Both the position numbers and the translations under genes were made by a program. 64,000 nucleotides of DNA from Talpa occidentalis (lineage: Eukaryota; Chordata; Mammalia; Eulipotyphla; Talpidae), in NCBI RefSeq assembly GCF_014898055.3, contig NW_023603184.1:34533359-34597358 (forward strand). Direction: 5' to 3'. Shown one piece after another: positions 37,101 to 46,100 of this stretch (position 1 is its first letter; each line of letters starts with the position of its first letter). The notes beneath the pieces are model-generated. The model saw only the letters and a list, made by a program, of their open reading frames with translations, did not search any database and had not been told where the DNA came from.

Positions 37101-40100
37101 CTTCTTGATCCAGTCATCTATTTTGGGGCATTTGGGTTGTTTCCATAGCTTAGCTACTGTAAATAGTGCTGCTATAAACATAGGGGTGCAGGTTTTGATT
37201 TGCATTTCAACATAGGCTTATTAATCAGACTATCTGAGTCAAATAGTTGTCCTTTGCTAGCTATGTGGCCTAAAGCAAGATACTTAATTTCTCTAAGTCA
37301 ATTAATGAGGGTGTTAATTATACCTCTCATTATGTATTGTATTAACTAAGATAATTCATGTAAAGGGAGTTGATACAAAAATGTTAGTCATTATTACAAT
37401 CATTATTACTACTGCTACCATTATTACAGTCCATCCCTTGGCAACTTTTCCTTGCACCCATATACCATTACAAAATTACAACTATTACATTTATAACTAT
37501 AAATGAATCCACCTGTCTCTAATAAAAGACACATAACTATCTAGATGCTGCTTCCAGTTCTGAGTCTAGAATTGGGAGGCTGGAGTAGATATGAACGGTG
37601 AATCATAAATGATATTTATTACTCTTGATCAGATCTAGACATGTTTCTTTTTTTTTTTTAAGATTTATTTTATCTATACGAGAACTGGGGTACAGGCCAG
37701 ATGCACGGGAGGGTGAGAGGATTCACCTGAGACAGAGCAGGGAACAGAACAGGCAGACTGACGAAATACACTGCTGAGGGGAGCAGTGGGTGAGACAGGG
37801 GAGGTCTTCTTGCCATGTGGGTTGCTCTGAGGCTGGCGGGGATCAAATCGGCACTGCAGGGAGGCCTTAGACATGTTTCTTATGTGATTCTGCAACCTGA
37901 GATTATACTACCTGTGAAATCTCACCCTCCCAATATGCTTGATTTGCAAAGTGAAGCAAATCTGTAACTGCAATAGATTTTCTGTTTAGAAACTGGAAAA
38001 GTGTAAGAAACGTGCACTATGTGTTAGTCTCTTGCATGTATAGTATAATAGCAGACAGAGACAGCAAGGCAAATGATCAGCATCATTGCACTGGCTATGG
38101 AGTGAGTTCTTGTATGGCCAGTTTGGTTGCCCTAGATTCTGATAAATGGTATAGTTTTCTTTTCTATTGTCCCCAGGGCTCTCTGTGAAAGGAAAGACAA
38201 GAATCTCCTTTTGTAGCTATTCTGCCTTAAACATGCACTTCCTGCTGGAATGGGAATGGAGGCTTTGGATTTGCCTTAAAATTAAACAAAGACAGGGCTT
38301 CCCCGGTGGCGCAGCAGTTGAGCGCTGGGTTGCGAAGCTGCCCACAGTCTCTGCAGCGCAGGTTCTATCTCCGGCTGCAGGGCGAGGGCCCCACAACATG
38401 GCACTCAGACCTCTCCTGCCACCCGCTGCTCCCCTCAGCAGTGTACTTCGTCACTCTGCCTCTTCTCCTCTCCGCTCTGGCTCTGGTGAATTCTCTCACC
38501 CTCCCGTGCCTCTGACTGTACCCAATGCTTGCATAAATAAATAAATAAATCTTTTAAAAAAAATTAAAGACAGATGACTGCTATTAGATGGGGTATTTTC
38601 TGGCTAATCCCCTTATATAATTTTTCCCCTGCAGATTTCATTTATAAGGACCCTACTAGTTATTAACCAATGCCTTAGGGCAGTTTCATAACTTGAACTT
38701 AAACCATTTCTGTCTCTTAACACTGGTTCTGGGGGCTCCATCATTTCCTCCAAGATTCAGTGTAATTGTCATTCATCTAAACCTCAGATGTCATGTCAGA
38801 GCTATAGTACAGAAACAGAGTCGTGAACTTAGGTGAATTGTCCATGGAGTGGATTGCTCTTACTGTGGGATGTACCCAAATCAAAGGTTGGGGGGAGATG
38901 ATTATGTTTGTCAAGCAATAAATAATGCATAGAGAGACTGCTTGTGACCTAGAGGATTAGGCTGCCCCAATTTTCCAGGCTCCTCCAATAGCCTCTAATT
39001 TCCTATTCCATGCAGGATGGGGTAGCGAGCCATTTTTACAAATCAGTAAGGTACGTGAATATCTGATCATCAGTAGTCTGAAAATGCCTGATATGCCAAG
39101 AAAGTTATTTTCCTAGAGATTGTTTCTGTCATCTAAGTAGAATGCAGCCAGAATGCTCTAGTATTTTCCACTGAAACCACAAAAATCTGAGGTCACATGG
39201 TCCAGGTACCACGAGATTAAGTCAACCTCTTCCCCACCATATTGCCCGGCCACCTTCCCAGTAAGGAAAAGGAAAATCCTGACTGACCACATCCCCACCC
39301 CCAACTCATTATATCAGCTGGGAATGCTCTAAGTTGCCAGTAACAAAAGCCCAGTCTATCTTGACTTAGACAAATAGGGATTTATTTATCTAACATTATA
39401 AGAAATACCAACATAAGCAGGTGCAGGGTTTCAGTGTTGCCTCCAAGCACCAGATTCTTCTCTTTCTGCTCTATAGTCCTTAGCAAGTTGGCTTTTGTAA
39501 TGGTTGAATGATGCCTCCTCCCCAAAAAAGATATCCATATTCTAACTCCTAGAACCTATGAAAGTAACCTTTTTTGGAAAAAGAGTCTTTACAGATGTAA
39601 TTAAGGACCTTGATGAGACCACCAAAGGTTATTTGGGTTGGTCCTTAGTCCAATTACCAGTGTCTTTATAAGAGAAGAAACAGAAGGAAAGACACAGGTG
39701 TGTAGAGGGAAGGCCACATGAAGATAGAGATTTCAGAGTTATAGTGCCGCAAACCAAGAAACTCCTAAAATTGCCAAAAGCTGGAGGAGGCAAGAGCCTC
39801 CCTGGTGGTGCAGGGGTTAAAGTCTCAGTGCTGTCAAGCTGTCAGCAGCCACCACGGCCTGAGTTCAATCGCTGGCATCTCTCCTGTCATGTCTGCTGCT
39901 CCCCTTAGCAGTGTATTTCAGTAGATCTGCCTGTTCTGTTCCCCACTCTGTCTCTGGTGAATCCTCTCACCCCCCAGCACCTCTGGCCTGTACCCCAGTT
40001 ATTGTGTGCATAAATAAAAATGAATCTTTACAAAAGAAAAAAAAAGCTGGAGGAGGCAAGGCTGGATTCTTCCTTAAAGCCTTAAAGCCTTGAGAGGGAG

Positions 40101-43100
40101 TACAGCCTTGCTGATTCCATGATTTTGATCTTCTTGACTCCAGAACTATGAGAGAATAAGTGTTATTTTAGGCCAGTAAAACTGCTGTAATTTATCATCA
40201 AATCGACTGCTACCTCTCCGTGCACCACGACAGTGTGAGTAGCCAGAGGTAGGCAGAATCTCACCCCTATGCTCAATGTCCTCTGGATCACTCCCATAAT
40301 TGTTATGTCACATGACAAGAGAGACTGCAGATGTAATTGAGGTTACAAATCAACTGACATTAGGATAAGGTTATTATCCTGAATGGACCCAGTTAGCACA
40401 CGGTCCCCGTCACAGAAGAAAGGCAGAAATCAGAAAGATTTGAAGCCCAAGAAGGATTCGTGGACTACAGGAAAAGTATTGAAAAGGATATGAGTTTTGT
40501 AAAAAACCAGTAAGCCTGGAAGACGACCCAATCCCAGATGAGCACTACAGTCCCAGCTGACACTGATCTCAGCCCAGTGTAACTCTGAGCAGAGGATCCA
40601 GTTGTGCTGTGCCTGGTTTCTAACCTACTCAACTAGGAGAAAATAGTGGGTGTGGTTTTGAGCTGCTAAATTTGTGGTAATTTGTTAAGCAACAGGAAAT
40701 GAATACACCAAGCTTCTCTTGCCTTAAATGCTTTACTTCTTTTAAAAAAATCTATGGCCTCCCTGGTGGCACAAAGAGTTAAGACATGGCCTATGAAGCT
40801 GTCTGCAGCCACTGCAGCACAAGTTCGATCCCCCAGCCGGCCAGGGAGCTACCCACATGGCACTACAGACCTCTCCTGACACTCCCGCTGCTCCCCTCAG
40901 CAGTGTGCTTCGGTCAGTCCACCTGTTCTGTTCCCCACTCTGTCTCTGGTGAATCCTCTCACCCCCAACCCCTCTGGACTGTACCCCAGTTCTTGTATGC
41001 ATAAATGAATAAATCTTTTTAAAAAACCTTAAATTTCTTAATAATTAAAAAAAAGTCTTTTCCAGCTCCTGTAGTAGAAGAGACACAGTAGAAGGAGTTG
41101 GGGATAATTATTGGTTAGCCAACCATCTGTGCCCAACACACTGCACAGGATTTGGCACATTCCACTGCTTATGCACTGCTTCCAGGCACCAATTTCTATA
41201 CTAGCAATGGCTCATCTAGTTGTTATGATAGAATTAGCTCAGGCAAAAAAAGAGAAATGCACTACTCTTCTAAGCAACCTACAGAAAGGCAGAAATGGAA
41301 CCAAATTCAGGGATGACTAAGAGCCTTTCCTGGCATTTCTGACTTAATATAATGGTAGCTAACACTTATTGAGTTCTTCTAGGCATCCGTTAAGCCCTTT
41401 CTATATCATGTCATGTTGTCTTCACAGTTATCTTCCATGAGCTACTCACCAATATCAATCCCATTTTTTTGCAGATAAGGGAACCGGGAGATAGAGAGCT
41501 TAGCGACCTTTCCAAGGTGTCTCCTGCAGAGCTTCCCTGAGAGGGAGCCCTTGATGAGTGGTGCTTCCTAGGATCCTGATCCCTACTCTGAAAAGAACTT
41601 CCCTGCATCTTACTACCACAGGTGAGGGTTCCGTGAACAACCAAGAGGCAGACATGGACGATGAAGATGACAGCAGTGAGGAGGACAATGAGGCTGTGGA
41701 CTCAACACAAGAGGAGAAGGCAGAAGAGAGTGAAAACAAGGAGGAGAAGAAAAAGGAAGAAGAGCAAGAGCAGGAGGAGAAGGAGACAGAAGAGACAGAG
41801 AGTCAGGAGTCAAGGCCAGCCCTTGAGACGCAGCCTCTGCCCCTTCCCTCCCTCCGTGTGCTCTCAGGCTCTGACCCGGAACTGGGTTCTCATCTCCGGG
41901 AGGCAGCTGCAGGTGGTGAGAACTGGTTTCCCCCACTCTGTGGTCCCACAGGCCTCTCACACCCTAGTCTGACCTCAGCTCCCCACCTCATCCTGGGTAC
42001 TAACTCTGTTGAAGTGCCACACAGGAACCATCCAGTCAGTCGGGGGTGCTGGTTAGATGTTGTGCCTGGGTTTGGGGGGCGGGGCAGGTGCTGGCATGGT
42101 GGGTAGGGGTGTCCTTGTCTTCTTCTCACAGGTCTGCCTGTGCTGCTGACCCACATGGAGCTGGGCCTAGAGTGCCCCGAACTGCAGTGGCTACTGCAGA
42201 GGGAGCAGCTGAGGCCACCCGAGGTGCAACCTGGTTTCTGTCTCTATCTGAGCACTACTCTCCCCCTCAGTGCCTTGAGAAAAGGTGAGGCCCAGGGGTG
42301 CATTGCCAGTATGGCTTTGTAGACACACTACATCCCCAGCTTCACTTAGCCTGGCCCAGCGCAGGCTCAGGGCTTGGATAGGGAGCCATACTTCTGGTGT
42401 ATCCCACCCCTTGCCTCTGCCAGGGAGAAGGGGGTAAGTGTCTCTCATGTGACCCCAAGTGCTAGGCTATGAACTGCTGAAGGGACTGAACGTGCTGGAT
42501 CTGGACTCGAACATGGAACTCCTGGGAGAACAGATGCTGAATGAAATCATGTGCATGGAGTGTCCCGAGTTCAAGGCCCGCTGGGAGGACCTACAGTTCA
42601 GAGCCTTGGATACCTTGAAAGCTGTGGAGGCCGCTGAGGTGCTTGAGGGCTCCGTGGGTTGGGATAGGTTTTGGAGGGGCCCCGGCATGGGACTGGAGAG
42701 GAATGAGGATGATTGGGAATTCTGTGGAAAGGGCCAGGTCAAGTGACAAGTGACTGTGTGCAGGAGCGGCTGCTGAGGATGCCGTGGCTCCAGAAGCTGA
42801 AGCATCGGAAACCAGCCAAGTTCCTACGAAACATGGTGAGGTTCCAGGCAAAGCTGGTTCAGCTGCGTGCGGAATATGAGGAGCTGGAAGACCAGAAGCA
42901 GCAAGAGAGTGTATTGTGGCTACCCTATCGGCAAGTGGTCTGGCACGGAATAGCCATTATAAAGGCCCTTAACCCACTGCAGAACCTGCTGCCACCATTC
43001 CGTATGAGCCCAGAGAACTGGCTGGCTCTCACCAAGCAGGCTTTGAGCAAGATGAAGCACCACGAGATTCTTCAGCAGGAAGACCTTCCCAGATACCTGC

Positions 43101-46100
43101 TGCAAATGCGGGTGCAGCTGACCCGCCAGCTGCTGGACGGCACTGTGGCTGCACTGGGCCGAGCCCAAGTACCCTTGGTGGGTGCACTGGGTGCTTTGGC
43201 TCTCCTGCAGGTCACAAAGAAGACGCCAGAGCTGGAGAGATTGGCATTTTGGCCTGGTCTGGCAGCCTCTCCCAGCACAGGCCACACCAAGTCAGTCCCA
43301 GGTGTGGTTCGACCGACCTGGCTAGGGCTGAGGGCCTGGCATGAATGTGGGATGTTAGAGATGCTGCCCGCATTTGCTGGGCTGCGGGCATCACTGGCCA
43401 GACACTCAGATGTTTGGCAGGGTTACCTGTCACTTTCATCTACAGTGTTGGGTCCTGCACCGGGGCCTGGATCTAACCCGCTCAGCCTCTTGCAGAAGCT
43501 GATCCTATGGCGTGTCCTGCGGCCAGAGTGCCTGGCAGCTGCACTGGCAGACTTCACTACCAGCCTCCTGGGTCGGCCCCTGGATGAGAACTGGGGGGGC
43601 TCCACTATATCCTTTGAGCAAAGTAAGGCTACTCAGCCCACACTGATCTTATTGCCACCACCTGGTCACTCCTCAGCTACCCCGCACCCCCTGAGTGTCA
43701 TCCGGAAAATGGCTGCCACACAAAAGCAGGTTTGAGTCTAGCCTCTTGACCATGGAGTGAATGATGGGTTGGTCCTGTGGGTTTGGCTGGAGTGTGGGGG
43801 TCCCCTCCAAGCATTCTCATGCATCTTTCTGGATTGGTTAGAGACATTTGGGATCACTGTGGCATTACTTTGGGCCCCCAAGGTCACCCTCAGGTCACTT
43901 TGACTGACTTTGCCTTTTCTCTATTGGTCCCCAGGGGCAGAGGCAGCTGAAGGTGGTAGCCCTGGGCGCTGAAGCCTGGGACCCCATGTTGGCTGTGGTC
44001 AGCACCTTAAACCAGGCTATGTGCAACGGGCACTGGCTGGTGCTGGAAAACTGTCACCTGATGCCTCACTGGCCAAAAGAGCTGCTGCAGCCCTTGCTGG
44101 GTCTGGTGGAGGGAGCCAAGGGTGGGTTTGTTTATTTGCCTTACATTTGGGCCTGAGTTTGAACTCTCAGGCCTCTCGGCTGAGCCCTCAGCTCCAAGCC
44201 TGTCCCCTGGTATCTGACTCCTGACCCTCTGGCCTCAAATCTCATCCTAGATTTGTGTCTGAGTCTTTTTCCAGTGATTGATCTTGATCTCAATCTCTCA
44301 TCTGACCCCCAGTGGTCTCAGACTTGGAAGCAGAACTGCTGTTAGACCAGCCCGCAGGAAAGAATGTGGCCGTTGTCCACAGAGATTTCCGTCTTTGGCT
44401 TATTGTGTCTGCGGAGGCTATTGATTCCTTACCAGGTGAGGAGCTCCTCCCATAGGCGCGCAGATTTAAGAGGGAACAGGACCGTGCTGTGCTGACTCAG
44501 CATTCTCCTTCCTCCCCAGCTGTGCTGATTCAGCACTCCAAGCCTGTGTTTTGGGACCAGTCCTTGGAGCTGAGCCACGTGCTGACTGACAGTGTGGAGC
44601 TAGCCCAGCAAGGGCTTTCCAGGCAACCCTTTTTCAGGGTACTGCCTCTGCTGCTCCTACACAGCCTCTTGCTACACAGGCAGCTCTATCAAATGAAACT
44701 ACAGGCACACAGGGGGCGCTGGTGAGGGACCCCCCACCCAGCCCGCTCTGCCAGTCTTTCAGCATACCCTGAGTACTTCCCATGTACTGGGATGAGTAGG
44801 ACTAATTCGTCTCCGGGGAGCTCCAAAGTCTGAGGGCAAGGGCATGTCCAGAAAAGTTTCTCCAAGGACTTCGGGATCTTGCTTTGAGTTGGGTCTGGAA
44901 AGCAGAGGCCAATCAGGAGATGGGGTCTTTCCGAGCAGGAGGAACTAAGCTCAGCAGAAGGGAGAACTTAGGGTGGCTGAGGCGGATATTTGAGGTGGGG
45001 TTTTGGGCGGGGAGAGGTGGAGTTTATCGTAAAGGGCCTTAAAGATCAGGGCAAGGGATCTGATTTCTCCCAGGGACAGTGGAAAGCCACTGCAAGGTTT
45101 TAAGTGGGAGTAGAAGGGTGATCTTATTTGTCTGTACCCTGGCTGCAGGGTAGAGAAGGGGCCAGGCGAGGCAGGGCTCGATGCCAGCAATTATGGAGGC
45201 TCTGGCAGGCTCGAGGGAAGAGGTGATGGTATGGGTGGCAGGCCTGGGGTAGTCACAGCAGAGAGAGAGTAAATGTGGGGTGAGGAAGAAGGTGGAGTCG
45301 AGGATGGATCTTGGATTTCTGCCTTGGACAATTGGTGCGGCGGGGGTGGTGGGAGGAGTGGAGAATGATTTCAGTTAAAAACAAGTTGTATTTAGAGGCC
45401 AAGTGGCGATGACTAGTGAGCCCTCGTGAGTCTGGAGTTCAGGAGAGAGGCTTGGGCTGAAGAGAGATGTGAGAGTACTCAGCATATAGGTGGTTTTGAA
45501 ACACTACTTCTTGCTCTGCTCGCCCAGGAGTCACGTGACCCTGACCCAGGTGCTTCAGACCCAAGACCAGCTCTGCGCCAGCCTGAGCAATCCCAGTGCT
45601 GCCATGCAGGAGCTGGCTGGTGAGTCCCTCCCTGACCCCCATGAGGGGCAGCCCTCAGGAGAGCCTGGGCTGGGGTGGGTGGGCCTGCTGAAAGCTGGAT
45701 ATAATTCAAAACTTTGGTTTGGGAGGAAGTAGAAACTGGAGGGGCTGCAACTGAAGGGCTTTGACCTCATCCTCAGCTTCCATCTTCTATGGGGGTCCTG
45801 TGGGAGACGATGAGGATAGGGAGGCCCTGCTTAGTCTCATTCAAGCTTGCCTTAACCCCAGCAGCGGGGCCCCGCCACACACACCACAGCATCTGCTGGC
45901 TGCTCTGATGCCCAATCCAGGTGAGTTCACGAGGTGTCTGTTGGAGTGGAGAACAGAGCAGTGTCTTGACACCCTCACGGACATGTGAACAGCGGCGTTG
46001 GGAAAGGTGTAGAAGGGGGCAGTACTCCAATAGTTACGGGTAACAATGTAAAGTGTCAGAGGAGGGCCTATTCCCTCGGGTGTGGGGTGTGGACAGTTCA

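Larger units (their letters stand above)
35452..41621. other. DNHD1: DNHD1 intron, 6.2 kb, repeat-dense
   Basis: The largest intron in the window. It holds two adjacent inverted L1 ends (35948-37206), a MIR-like piece (37235-37400), two MaLR-type LTRs (about 39495-40715) and four SINEs (37650, 38296, 39795, 40756). No extra exon recognised. Confidence 0.65.

Noticed and set aside
36939..37205. Protein-like minus-strand ORF
   Set aside because: It is the C-terminus of L1 ORF2 in a 5'-truncated copy, not a host gene. The same applies to 48385-48759.
39495..40715. Possible endogenous retrovirus with coding genes
   Set aside because: Only LTR-type sequence is present; no gag, pol or env reading frame lies between or beside the two LTRs.
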